From Grifola frondosa (Eukaryota > Basidiomycota > Agaricomycetes > Polyporales > Grifolaceae): 64,000 nt of DNA. Where the stretch lies: NCBI GenBank assembly GCA_001683735.1, contig LUGG01000025.1, positions 620,001-684,000 on the forward strand, given 5' to 3'. A model generated the notes under the pieces. The model did not search any database. It saw nothing but the letters and a program-made list of their open reading frames with translations, and was not told where the DNA came from. The translations under genes were made by a program, and so were the position numbers. Of this stretch, positions 1 through 12,421 are shown in pieces. The first letter of the stretch is position 1. Each line of letters begins with the position of its first letter.

Positions 1-89
1 CTAATGAATCGACGCGCATAAGGCGTTCGTACTATCGTACAACAGGTCCGTGAGGCAAGAGGCGCGTATCGCGGGACTGGTTGGTGGGT

Positions 90-1897
90 TTACAGAGGCA
101 TGAGTCCGGCGACGCGGTCCTCGATGACCTTCACCACCGTCGGTGGGTGCACAGGGATCTCTGTGCCCTGAAATCCTTCTGGGTAGTCGACGCGTGGCTC
201 ATTCGGGCAGTGTGGGAGCTAATGAGCGAAGGAAGTCAGACCCCCCGAAAGAACTATAACATCGACGAGAACGCACGTATCGTTCCAGATCGCGAAGTGT
301 CTCATGCCTAGCGCATGTGTCGTCCACTGGTAGTCGTGCGCGAAGCCACCGGGATAGAAAATTTCGATGACAGTAGATATCGGCGTGACGGGCATCATGA
401 TCAGATGCTATATATCATGTATGTCAGGAAATGGGAATAACAGATTCGGAGAGATCTAAAATTACCGTGAGACCATTGCCGTGCACGCCGAGCATAACCT
501 GGTATGCGATTAGCCTTTTCGGATGCGACTTCCGGATATACATACCGTCGTGCGCGCAGCAAGAGCTAGTTGCTGCTCCTTCGTCAACCGCTCAGCCTGC
601 ACTACATTCAGCTCCCATCCTTCTCCGTACACAAGTCCGTCAACGCCTCGACGAGCGCATCGTGATGAGAGTCGATAAGGTGCCTGCGCGCGGCCTGCCT
701 GCTAATGTACGTGATCACGACATCCTGTCCCCTCTGCAGCCCCTTCGGACTCGTCCTATCCAAATCCATGGCATGCGGCTTCACCCTCGCCCGGGCGTCC
801 GCCGCAGCCTCCGCTTTCACGCCTACATCCAGTATCCGATCGGGACACCAGCAAATCGAAGCACCGCCGCCTTACAGGCTCCCACCAAAGGTGTGTCAGT
901 GTCCCCACCTTCTGCATATGCACCAGTGCTTCCGCCGCAGTGCGCTGTGTCTGCGACCCACATACGGGCCCCCGGAACGCCGCAGAGCGATCGGAAAAGA
1001 GCACCGTGTCAAAGTGCCATGCGCGTCCGGGTGCATGCGGGTTGATGTCGAACGGATCCGGTCCTCCCAGTCCTCCTCGACCTCCACGGTGAGGGAGGGG
1101 AACGCTGCGCGGAAGACGTATGCGTTGAATCCAGGCCGGTCTCTCCAACCATATGCGCCCGCGTGCGCGAAGATCGCGCGATGCACGGGAGGAGCGGTGG
1201 TCATTCCTGCAGAAGAGGGATTGACGACCGCGTTAAATGCGCCGGACCAGAACCCACGCGCCAGGAGGTACTCCGCACAGAAATGGTAATAATGGTCCAG
1301 AAACTGCGAAGGCTCGTTGACGAGGAACGTGTTCCCCTCCACTGACCAGACGCGGTTCCGCTCCCACTTGTCTTGGTCGCCGCCCAGCGCTCCTGCGCCT
1401 GTGCTGGAGTAATGAAGGACATATCATGGGATGTGGGCATTCCGCTGCGATATTTTCAGGGGTGTTCTCGGCCGTAAGGCCGGTCGAGGTGATGAGGGAG
1501 ATATCAGGGAAGGAGGAGACGGGCTGGGAGGTGACAATAAATAGAGTCCCATTAGACATGTAGAGATGGCGGAACACCGTCCATCCAGGTGCGTGCGATA
1601 CGATGGTGGTTTCGGGAAAGTCGTAGGAGAGGTCGATAGGAGTGACGGCGAGGGATTGGAGTGATTCTTGTGGAGGTTTGTCCTTGACTCGACCAGAATC
1701 CTTGTCCTGCGCAGGCGGAACATACGGATCCGACTGGTTAACATCTGGCATAATCTGAGAGCTGACCTGGGTATTGACTATGATGGAACCGGCTGGTCAG
1801 AGAGGAGGCCCATGAAGGTGGAGGCCAAATGCATTGATGTCGCGCCGAGGAGGATGAGGACCGCATCGCGCAATGTCCGAGTGCGCGCGAAACCCAT
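90..1897 (-). CDS. GT61-like (DUF563) glycosyltransferase, frame interrupted
   Basis: Likely a Golgi or ER type II membrane glycosyltransferase of family GT61. The start at 1897 gives a short positively charged N-terminus followed by a hydrophobic anchor (around VLILLGATSMHLA). Family hallmarks follow in order: HAPGWTVFRHLYMSNG, FLDHYYHFCAEYLL, a stretch resembling RxAxHF..VLFSDRSAAFRG, VVITYISRQ, GVHGNGLT and IFYPGGFAHDYQW, ending at a stop at 90-92. The GNGLT / HLIMMP junction is split by a GTAATT...TATATAG intron near 402-460, and another intron lies near 230-285. The frame breaks near 1436, 1384 and 1058; each is mended by one extra G or C in an existing run. That favours a sequencing artefact over a dead gene, though pseudogenisation cannot be excluded. 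The frame between about 760 and 860 is also unresolved. The donor substrate and acceptor are unknown. Confidence 0.72.
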
Positions 1898-4794
1898 CCT
1901 GAAGGAGTGTGTCGACGATCAAGGAGAGGAGAGGACGGGTAGGAGGCGAGCGGGACTTAAGAGGACAAAAATGACGGGGACATTAGAGACTTTACAGGCC
2001 AAGAGAATCGGCATACTTGCACCGTCGCGCGCTCTCCCTTTGGGAGTCCCTCTCATCACGTGCTTCGCGTTTGCGAATAAACACCCAGCGGGATTTCAAC
2101 ACCTTAGGGGAAGAGATAATATATTGACCAATGAAGATGCAGCGGAGACGTAATTCATCCCTAAATTCCTTCAACCCTAACCAAATTATCCCTATCTTAT
2201 TTGTGGGAGTGTCTTCACCCACACTACAAACGTCTCCGTTGACAGATCAAACCTCCACGCTGGCTGGAACGCAATTGAATTGATACGACCATATGCAGTG
2301 CCCGGTCAGGTGAGATGCTCGTCTTTCTCTTCGGGAAAGCTGCTCCAGCCATCTACCCCTCTATGCACTCTCTATAACCTCCTAATCGGCGGATTGAAAC
2401 CTAGCTCCATTTGAAGTCTTGTGCACTCGATATCTTGCATTGTGGCTTGTATGATTTGCGCTGTGCTCATGTTTTGCCGAAAGATTCGAGTTTGATCTCG
2501 GAGTCGTTGCGAGGTAAGAATTCCCTGCATCGGAGTGATTAGCCGAGGTCGCTTCAACGAGGAGTATCGACATAATATACGGGTGCGGCCACCATATGTT
2601 TTTCGATTCACTCGATAAAATGGACAGCTGAGACCCGAGGGCTCCAAATGTCAGCTACAAGTATATTTTGTCAAGCTGCAATTAACGTTATGGTCGATGC
2701 TGGCGATGATGGCGCATTGGTGGAGTGAACTCAAGGGCTGAAACAGATCATCAACCATCATATATCTGAAACGTATGTTCCGCGATGCATGCCTCTTTGA
2801 ACGAGCAGGAGAATGTGATTCAGCATGATAGGACCGAGGAGGGCCGTCTCAGTGTTGCGAAGGAAATCCAAACATATCGCGCTGTTTGATGAAAGTAAGT
2901 CGGCTTATGTGAATGATTGAAAGTGTTGTCTCGTAAATATGCTGACTCACAGTCGAGGCCGCGAAAGATCCAACACCAAAGACATCCACAGAGCCTTCAC
3001 AACCATGACCAGCGAGGAAGAGAAAATACTTCTTGCAGAGGCATATCAAGACCACAAAGTCCAGAAAGCTCGAGGTCAGTTGTGATCTTGATGTTGATTG
3101 ACGAACTGCCATCTGCGTTTTGCTGCCATTGATTCTTCGTCGCAAATGCGCTGTTCAGACGACTATCGATATGCCATTACGGGCTGTTACGATATAGACA
3201 CAGCAGCTCAAAACACAAGACGAATAGAAATTTCGCAGCTCCTGCTGTTGCTCACCTTGAACTTGCGCATATTATCATGAATTGAAGAATAAAAACATTG
3301 AGGCGTGCGGGATGAAGGTGTACTTTTACTTCGTCAATGTTATATATTCGTCTGACAGAAGCTTTTCAGTCTAGCATGAGTATGCTGATTCCGCCTGCAT
3401 AGATCTGGATCGTTTTCGGCAAGGTCGACGTCGTAGGCGACCAGTTGAATTCAAAAGACATCTACCGTCTTAAAATGTGATGATGGTGTCTTGAAGCTCA
3501 TTGATATTTTGATGAGCTTTCAATCTGGTTCGAAGAATCTGTAAGTCCCTTATTCCTTGGCTGACGGTCGGATTGAACGGTGAAACATAGTGTCTGAATC
3601 GTTAATATCTTCGAGCTACAGAAGATATCTATCTGACTACTAGTCGAGTTCACGACCACCGACGCCTACCTTTTCTACCTGACCCTCGCTCCCTCGCCTC
3701 GATGCCGCATGTGCGAAGGCTCATCTCCTTGGAAGGGCAGAGTATATAGCTGAGATCTTCAGAGACATGACGGCTTGAACCTATCTCTTCCATCCTTCAT
3801 CGGTGTGCTCGATGTTAGCACAATCACCATTGACTGTACACGCATCGAAGAGTTTAGAAGATTTGAACTGATCTTTCCCTGCATTCTAAATAGTAAGCGA
3901 TAAATTTATCTTCGATTGCTATGTATTAACAACAACGTTCATTCAGAAATCAATCCCATTCTGTACGTTTGCAAATCATCCTCCAATCCTCCAATTATTT
4001 GTACCGGCTATCTATAACACGAAATGCCACAGTCGTGTTGAAGTTATGGTTGACACGGAACCCAAGAACCTCTTTCGGACCAGCCGTTTTCCGACAGCAT
4101 GTTCATCTGAGTTACGAGTTTGCACACTCGCCGACCACAAGAACCATTCGATTGTGTGAGAGCGCACGAGGTCGTCGTTCAACTCGGAGCAGCGTCAGGC
4201 ACTCAGCGCCGCTGCTATTACGAGGCGAGCCAGACGTTCACTGGGTGGGGCGGGTTACTCGTCAAGAGCATTGGGAGTAAGGACATGCAAAAGAGGGCAG
4301 AACGGCGATAATGTGAGGCGCTTCAGAGTGCGATATATGGTTTAATTACTCACTCTATCACGCCATACGTTCGATGCAGGCTAACCATAATGCGTAGATT
4401 TGGCAGCGGAGATGTGAAGGAAGTCATGGACTAGGTTCGGGCCGCGATGAATGTGAGTTCAGAAATGCATATACCGAGTGCCGAATGCTGGATCTGGGAA
4501 GTAATCGCACCAGGGACTCACACGCACGATTTAGAATAACCTATAAATTCAACATAACAGTGACAGTAAAGAATACAGCGAAATAATGAGTTACCGATCC
4601 ACATGCCATGATATACGATGATGATGCCAACACTGATACAACAACAACTAGTGATCGTACATCTTCCACGGACTGAGAGCGAGTGCATGACAGAATGATG
4701 GATGTGACAACAGATTGCAGGACTGGGCAAGAAAACGTGAGCCAGGGGATAGAACCGATAAGAATAAAAACATGATGCATAAAGACGTGAAACT
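1898..4794. other. Gene-poor region
   Basis: About 2.9 kb with only short, frame-inconsistent ORFs on both strands. The single stretch with exon-like properties (2952-3072) is listed separately. I see no tRNA, long repeat or transposase motif here. The side next to 1897 probably holds the promoter of the GT61 gene, and the side next to 4795 holds the 3' end of the ankyrin gene. Confidence 0.5.
2952..3072 (+). pseudogene. Orphan exon, SEEEKILLAEAYQDHK-type
   Basis: A 120-nt open stretch sits between a good acceptor (ctcacag) and a good donor (gtcagt). It encodes a charged helical segment containing TSEEEKILLAEAYQDHKVQK. This resembles a lineage-specific basidiomycete family of unknown function in which a SPEEK-AL-E-Y-D-K-type helix repeats; that comparison is from memory. 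No convincing partner exons with coding bias lie on either side, so it is more likely a relic than a working gene. Confidence 0.25.
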
Positions 4795-7700
4795 TCAAGA
4801 TTTCCCCGTCAATGTCTGGACGAAGGTCTTGATGCCTCCGAAGAGGTGTTTGCTGGAGCTACCGCGCACATGCCCGTACGGCGCATGCGGCCACGAGTCA
4901 TACGACGACAGGCCCATCTTCGCGAGCTTGTTCGCTCGCGCGACCTGCCGTTCCTGCTCGCTCATACCCCTCTCCGACATGATGTCCTGTAGAGGGGCAG
5001 TAGAAACGCGCGAAAGAGGAGAGCCGCCGTTGAGACTTGGGACGTTGAGCATGTCAGACACCGGGTCAGGCGTGCGCGAGCGGACAATCCTTGGTGGAGG
5101 CAATGCGATGGATGCCGGCTCCTCCGTGAGACGCAGTGTTCTGGGAGGCGTGATAGAAGCACCGAGCGCGGTATTGAACTTGTCCGGGTCGATGGAGGTT
5201 GGTATCGCATCTGCGAGGATACCACCAGAGATGGATTGTTTGTGAGATCGGGTTGGAGATACAGATCGGAGGATAGACTGCGAAGCATCTGCAGATACCG
5301 CTACATGTATGCATCATCAAGGCATGAGAAAACTCGCCAAGCAATGAGTATGGGTTAAGACTCACATATTCCCCCGCTCGTATGCGGTCTCTTAACCTTT
5401 GTTTTCATGCGCGAACGAGCTTCTGGCCGCCTCTCCTCGAGGCTGAATTTCCTATCAAGATCCCTTGGCGAATGGCTCAGGTGGACATGCGGATAGCCAC
5501 GGAGCGCAGCCAGGTCTTCAGCCAAGTGACTCGTAGCGCTACTCGGGCTCTTCATCCTCTCCTCCTCCTCCTTAAACTTCCTCTCAATAGCCAAGCTCTC
5601 CCCATACGCCGCGAGCTTGGCACTCAATGGCGTCCGGTCAGAACCAAGACTGTTCTTCGCCGACGCGACGGTGACACCGTTATGTTGCATGTCGAGGATG
5701 CTCTGTTGGGCGCGCTGCACAAGCGCCTCCGCCTGCGCGTGCGAGGATATGGAGCGTATATCGATGTCAAGAGGAGTCCGCGCACCCTTCGGGGGAAGCG
5801 GGGTCTCGACATCTTGTATGAACGACTTCGACGAGTGCTGGTCCTCGCCCTTGTCGATCGGGATGAATGTCACTTCGATCGGGTTAACGAAGTCGGAGCT
5901 CATGGAGTCCGGCGAGGTGATGAAAGGTACCGGAAGCTGGTACTGCGGCAGAGCTGGCGTGGCGACGAGCGCGCTAGTGTCACTCGAGCTGAGGGCTGGG
6001 TTGGTGCTGATGTCTGCTCATGCTGCTGATCGAATCGCCCCGCACCCGACTGTCAATCCCGTGAATACCGAGCAGGTTCGAACTGGTGGTACTCGGGGCC
6101 GCCTCCTCCGGCGGCAACCTATTTATGCTGAAAGGACAGTCGAAACCGGAGATGAGGGGGATGGAAGGAGATGGTATAGAGATGAGGACTGTGAAGAGAT
6201 ATTGGACTCCCTTCGTAGTCTTCCCACCGGTTTCAACGCGCCCGAGGGCAGTTCCAGAGGAACCGCCCCAATCTCCGGCGAGATAGGCTCGCCATACCCT
6301 TCTTCCTCGTCCTTTGTCTTCTGGATGCTGATCGTAGTCCTCTTCTTGCATTGGTTGCGACCTCAAGTCTTGACCCTCCCCAAGCTGCTCCAGCTCGGTT
6401 TTGCCACGTAACGGGGATTTCGGACCAGCTGAGGGGACTTCACCTCGGAGAGAACTGATGCTGCCACTTGCATTGAGACCACCCCTCCTTGGACTAGTAG
6501 ATGCTGTTGTGGAGCTAGAGTCAAAACGCAGGGCCCTCACCGACGGACTGGACGTCCGGTGATTCTCCGTGTGGGGAATACCCGACGAAGCCGAACGGCC
6601 ATGTGGGCGCAGGATGCCAGGTCTCATGGACGGGCTCCTCGAGCTATGCAGGGAAGACGCCTTTGTATCCCCGCCTAATGAAGTGCCGCCTTGTAGCCGT
6701 TCATTCGACAGCGCACGATGCAGCTCAACGGCGAGGGGCGGGCGCTCCGCCTCATCGGGTGTGCTCGGCGTGCCCTCGCTGAATACTCTGCCGCGGAGGC
6801 GACTTGGGGGTACGGTGGTAATGGACGATGGTTCCGGCGAAATTGGAGACAAACGGTCGGACGAATGGGTTTTGGAGGGCGATGGCACGAGCAGTGTGCT
6901 CCGTTGATCGGGCGCCGGCGACCCTGAAGCCGAAGTGAAGGCGGAGCTAGAGGAGGCATAGCTCGAGAAGCTCTCTGGTGTGGCAGGATTCCCCGCGGAG
7001 TCGTGACCGCCCTTCTTGAACATGTTCAGTAGCGAGATCTTGCCCCTCACTTTCTGCGGAGTTGAAGGTGGCTCGGCGTCTGTGCCAGCAGATCGGGGTC
7101 GGCGGGAGGACGAACCTACGGGTCGTGATTGTTTGCTATGGAACGTGTGACTCCGTGGCTCCTCAAATAAGTGCGGAAGGGACGGACGCCGCGGCGGAAA
7201 TTCTTCAATGCTGAATGTCTCTGGAGGAGACTCGGAAGTGGCCGTGATCATAGGCTGTGGGGAGGTAGGGAATGATTCATCCAATGTCGTGGCGTCGTCG
7301 GCTTGGGAAAGCGCAGAGGTGGTTTGCGTGAGAGCGGGTCTGAGCATGTGCAGGGCGTTATCAATAGAGCGCTTTACGCGCAGCTTCTTGTCGACCACTC
7401 GGCATTCATGCCATTCCGGCTTCTGTACAGCGGAAGTAGCGTCGGAGTCGGGGTTGGAAGGTGTGAACGTATCACGATCCCGCAAGTCCTTATCCTTGTT
7501 GTGCGACCACTGGCTCAGGATATCTGCACAAGCAATCCATCCATTCTGTCGTGCAAGCATTTCAGGCGTGACGCCATGTTTGTCTGCACGGTCTGGATGT
7601 GCTCCATGAAGAAGGAGCGTCAGAACAACATTGGCATGTCCGTTAGCGGCGGCAAAGTGGAGGGGGGTGGAACCAGAGCCGCCAACAATTGGAGCGGATG

Positions 7701-8096
7701 TATCGCGATGTTTCTCGCTCGAATAGCGTCGAGGTAATCTGTCCAACAATAAGTAATCACACGGTCTCGAATTACGAATCAATATTGCACTCACCGTGGG
7801 GCATTTACATCGGCCCCCTCTCAATGAGTAGTCTCACAATGAGGTCATTTCCACCCGAACATGCGACGTGCAGTGGGAGAACACCATCCAACACGGAATT
7901 TATGGGCTGCCCATGATCAAGAGCGTAAGTGACCAACCCGAGGTTACCGCTAGCAGCAGCAGGATGCAGCCCAAGGTTGGGGACTGCAGAAGATTAGTAA
8001 TGCATGAAAAGATAGATAGATGATTTTGAAGTACTCACAATCGAGTGTAACATTATACTTGGCTTCAGCCCGTTGAGTTCTCGAGACTCCTGGCAT
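4795..8096 (-). CDS. Ankyrin-repeat protein with long Ser/Pro-rich tail
   Basis: The start at 8096 (MPGVSRTQRAEAKYNVTLD) opens a small first exon. The second exon (about 7985-7795) encodes ankyrin units such as NLGLHPAAASGNLGLVTYAL and VLPLHVACSGGNDLIVRLL. The third continues with GSGSTPLHFAAANGHANVVL and GVTPEMLARQNGWIACADIL, so three to four ankyrin repeats in all. A long low-complexity Ser/Pro/Arg-rich region follows, then a C-terminal part (5903-5360 and 5290-4795) with a short helical Glu/Lys/Arg stretch and a final MSERGMSEQERQVARANKLA segment. Clean introns lie near 7796-7737 and 5370-5305. One junction near 6000 changes frame without an obvious intron and is unresolved. Ankyrin repeats suggest a scaffold or adaptor; no catalytic domain is visible. 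It matches a conserved basidiomycete protein of unknown role. Confidence 0.75.
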
Positions 8097-9662
8097 GCTC
8101 GTTGGCAAAAAAAATCACAAATGTACAGGGTTTGCAGTGAAGCAAGCGGGATTCAGATAACAGAGGTAATGAGCACGAGTGGCGTCAACGGTCAGACGCC
8201 GTCGGAGGATATGGGTACCGGGTCGATTCAGAGATCCTGGGTTAATATGGCCCCTTTACAAGACCAGGCACACGTCAAACATAGACACAAGTAGGCAATC
8301 GTACGGAATTGCAGTTCCTGAGAGATGATTGCAAAATTCCTGGAATTGAGGTCGAAGTGGGCGGCGGTGAGGAAGACGGAAGTGAGAAGACGGAAGGAAG
8401 GAGGAGCAGAGGAGTATTGAAGCCCAAGCCGCGAATTAGACGCCAGAGACAAATTGAGCATGATTTGACATGACATAAGCATCCGGATTTGGACATGGTG
8501 GATTACCGCGGCCTTGAGTGGCATCTGCCACGGCTTCCCTGGTCCCAATCCTCCAATTCTGCTCTGGACCCGTCCCAAGCATCTCTCAATGTATCTATAT
8601 CAGTCTTGGTTTCTCAAGCTCAATTCCTCGGTGACGCCTTCTGGTCCTTTTCTCTCGACGCCCACAACCTCGTTGCGACATTTCTTCGCAGTGGCGGCCA
8701 CGTCGGGATGTCCACACATGTCCATCCATGTCCATCTCGCATCTATTCTCGCACACAGGTCCTCCGCAATCGTATGTTATCAACGGTTCATCCGGTCATG
8801 AGGTGATTCATGGCACCAGCCTGATATCAAAGTTGCCATAGCTGTGCTCTCTAGAGCAATCTTATTGTGCGCATGGTTTCAACGAGGATGGGCGAGCGCT
8901 GTTGAGATGAAGACCTTGTGGTCGTAAACCTTACAGCTTCTCGTGATCATCGAAAGGCGGTTGCCATTGGGCAGTGTGGTTTCGGAGGCTGAGTCTTTTT
9001 GGGCGCTCGGAGGTCCATCATCCGGTCGAATCGGTGGCTGCGCAACGGCCGGAAATTCGACCCTTTCTGGTTCATTTTACTATCACTTTCTCGCACTGTG
9101 CTGTACACAGCGTCTTGCACCTTCCCGCTGCCATCGCTTGCCTATCCGCTCTCAGACCAGCATATGCTGCAGTGTGCCCCATTCACATCGGGCATGCGCT
9201 AACCCTCCGCTTTGAACGGAAGAGAAACCAGAAGGCGGTCACTGGTTCTCCCAATTGATATTCTTTTTAGATATCTTGTCATCTCAAAGAAGATTCCTCA
9301 TCAGATGCCACGTTGGTAAGGATCAATTTGCCGCTGTCCGGAAAGCAGCGACATTGTCCACATTTGGGATCAGCTACATCAAATCATGCTGTCAACAGCC
9401 AACTGCCCTTCCTCGCAACTGCATCACAGTCCGTGGTTGCCCAGTGTATTGCCACTGTTGCTTTGAACATGATGTTCCACATCGGTCAGGATTTGTCAGA
9501 CTTTAGACCCTTTGCCAGCGGGAGTTCTTTTGGTCTATGTAGGGTTTCGGGAAAGGTCATGATGTCAAAGGCATCAGATAACGTACTGATCCAGCGAGGG
9601 GTTCAAGCGGGACTTCGCCGCAGTCGGATCAAGTGAACCTTCTCCTCGACAGCGCATCCATT
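8097..9662. other. Intergenic, no supported gene
   Basis: About 1.6 kb separates the divergently transcribed ankyrin and kinase-like genes. Overlapping ORFs of 80-107 aa (8489-9258 and 9313-9636, plus strand) show no recognisable domain and change frame without usable splice sites. They may be remnants. Nothing else stands out. Confidence 0.4.
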
Positions 9663-10972
9663 ATGGCTACAGATTTCACGTTGCGCATGAAGCCACCGTC
9701 TTCCGTCGCTGGTATTTCTCGTAAGAAAAATCCAAAATTATAACAAGTGATAAGGTTATGACAGAACAAAAAGCCACCCCACATGCAGTCGATTCCGTCG
9801 CTACAGACCCGCCGCCCCGAGACAGTGGCAGAGGTGTGTCTTATCTCTTATATTCTCACATCCTCTCTCATTTCGGCATTTCATAGTCAGTTTTCGATGG
9901 GTTCGTGGAGGACTCATTGGTGAGGGTACCCGCGGAAAAGTATACATCGCTTTAAATGCAACCACGGGAGAAATGATGGCTGTGAAACAAGTGGACAAAT
10001 CCCACGGTCCAGGAGACGAGAGCAATCCACATCAGCTCACTACTCTCGAGGCTCTCAAGAACGAGATTGCGGTGTTGAAAGGCTTGAGTCATCCTAATAT
10101 CGTGGAATATCTTGGCCTCGAGGAGGTATCCCATTTCCTGAACGCGTACGTTGATTCACCACTGGCGTTCGATGATATGTGTGCTAATTGACTTGGCCAG
10201 ATTTTAGAATATGTTCCGGGTGGCTCTCTTTCTAGCTGCCTACAGATATACGGATGCTTCAACGAAGACACGATCAAATCATTTACTAAGGACATTCTCC
10301 ATGGAGTAGAGTACCTTCATTCCGAAGGTATAGTACATGGAGTTCGCAGCATTCTTCTTTGTGAAACCAGTTTTTAACCAATTCGACAGGCTTTGAGAGC
10401 GGACCACACCCCCGTGGCTGGTCGCAGTTGCAAGATCTCTGGCTTTGGTCGCTCTAAATGCGTTGTCGATGCAAACACGCTTGCAAGTGGACCAATCTAT
10501 TGGCTAGCGCCCGAAGAGATCAATTCATCAAAGAACGAGTACCAGTCGAAGATCGATATCTGGGGTGTCGGATGCATCGTCGTCGAGATGTGGACCGGCG
10601 CGAGACCGTGGAACGGTCAGGACTTAGCTGCTATTCTGTTCCACGTAATGATATATTCAGCCGCATGTCTCTCCCGAGAGCAAATCTCACGATGCTTTTT
10701 CAAAACACAGCTTCATACCAAGAAGAGTCCGCCGGTCCCGCTGAGGTTGCGCTGTCCTCTCCCGCCGAAGATTTTAGACAGAAATGTTTCATATCGCGCG
10801 TATCCGGTTTCTTTGCTCTTAGCTGCTGTAACGCGTCTCTGATCGTTGGCATTAATGCAGGGTCCCTGAGGAGCGCCCCACAGCTGCTGAGCTGCTGGCA
10901 CATTCATATATCGAGTTACAGGAGAATCAGATACCCACCGAATTCGATTCGATTAAGGCAGACAGCGATTGA
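9663..10972 (+). CDS. MAPKKK-like (STE11/Bck1 type) pseudokinase
   Basis: A kinase fold of the fungal STE11/Bck1 class, preceded by only about 50 residues instead of the long regulatory N-terminus of true MAPKKKs. The glycine loop (GGLIGEGTRGKVYIA), the VAIK lysine (MMAVKQV), the hinge (ILEYVPGGSL), an APE motif (WLAPEEI) and the DIWGVGCIVVEMWTGARPW segment are present. The final PEERPTAAELLAHSYIEL exon is also recognisable. The catalytic loop is lost: across a 48-nt intron (10351-10398) it reads VHGALRADHTPV, so the HRD aspartate is Ala and the metal-binding Asn is His. DFG is replaced by SGFG. A frame break at 10737-10739 is cured by one extra C. It should lack phosphotransfer; it is a pseudokinase or a decaying duplicate. 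Confidence 0.72.
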
Positions 10973-12421
10973 TTTTTTCATCTATCATATGTATGGAGGA
11001 TGTGATTGATCGCGTTTGATGCTTGCTTTGCTTTGCACGTCTTTTGGGGACACGATTTCATGATCGAATATTACGGCTGCGATCGTGAAATGTAGCCAGA
11101 TTTACCGGAGGCAAGGATTCTCACGAAATGATAATTTCTGTGTTCCAGTGCGACGACGTATATTGATCATTCACTACATCATTCTCAAGTCTTTCAATGC
11201 CTCATTCTGGGTGAGGACGCAAATACTTAGCGCCGCATTGGAAGGTAAGTGAGAGGGCGTTGGAATGCTCACAAGTTCCCGTAGATGAACCCCGCGGTCG
11301 TGCCGTCGAGGCACAAGTGGGTCAGGAAGTGTGCTGGTTATGTATAGGCAAGTCCACCTAGGTACCAGGCCCGGTCTCCAATATTAGTTCAACAATGGTT
11401 CCGCAGCGGAAACCACGCCACCCTTCTACCACCTGTCAAATGTCGAGCTATAAATGTGAAGAGGTTATGCTCATCTCCAGCAGCTATAACACCGCATTCG
11501 AAATGGAGGTGGCTGGTTACCGTTGTGAAGATATTGCCCAGATCACAGAATTACAATACAACCAAGCCTAAAAGTGATTTGTGCTAACGTTGAACATCAA
11601 ACTTCCGGAGATTGGTGGGATAGAAGGCTCAGACCGATAAATATTAATGGGAACTCACCATCAAATTGTGAATTACTCTCATCAAGATAGACGTTTAATC
11701 CGAGTACGCTTACATTAGGAGAATGAAAGCCTTTCCACTGGTGTCTTCTCCGCGCGCTGACGCCATGCTTCGACATAAATGCCTTTGAAATCTGAGCATC
11801 AGTATGTCGTTATATTTTCAGAATGTCGATGATTAAGTACTATACCAGTATAGTCAAATTACAATGTTTGATTCAATTTTTGGATCGCCAGGCCTGCAGG
11901 AAAGTTGTGTTAGGATAATCCCTGTGTTGGAATTAGAGAATTTCCATATTGGGCAACTAAGTTGCAACAAAACTCGATCACACGTTTGTAAATCGGCAAC
12001 ATTTGATCTTTTTTTCTCCTAGAATGCCAGAATTGTTTTCGCATTCGTTCTTCTACAGAAACTGATAAACGACGCGTCTGTGAATACCGAGACTGCAGTG
12101 AGCGAGTCTTGCTCACATTTTTTTGCTGGTACCTTGAATCTATTCAGGTTTAACACGAGTACGTTGCTACTGTGTTCAGTGACTCGGAAATCGAGCGCAT
12201 GAAGCTCACCTTCCCGTTGTTTTTGCAGGTTTACAGGTAGCTGGGAGAGAAACATTCAAGCATCAACGTAACGTTGGGGTGGATAAATTGAATTTGGAGG
12301 CCATTGAATCACGTGAGTGGCGAATTTTAAAATCGTTCGACCTTTTTCAAACAGGTTTGTCGATACCGCCATCCCGTTGCAGCCTACTGGATTTGAAGTA
12401 TACGTATCGACCCTTTCAATA
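10973..12421. other. Intergenic, AT-richer, no supported gene
   Basis: About 1.4 kb between two plus-strand genes. It is visibly richer in A/T than its surroundings, and only short ORFs occur on either strand. The last 100 nt before 12422 are open in the ferroportin frame (from 12317), so transcription of that gene probably starts in this region. Confidence 0.45.

Noticed and set aside
431..1289. Plus-strand ORFs of 204 and 194 codons
   Set aside because: Antisense to the GT61-like gene; GNGLT, YISRQ and YPGGF motifs lie on the minus strand.
5382..6411. Two long plus-strand ORFs (215 and 264 codons)
   Set aside because: They are antisense shadows of the ankyrin-repeat gene, whose minus-strand frame carries the recognisable domains and introns.
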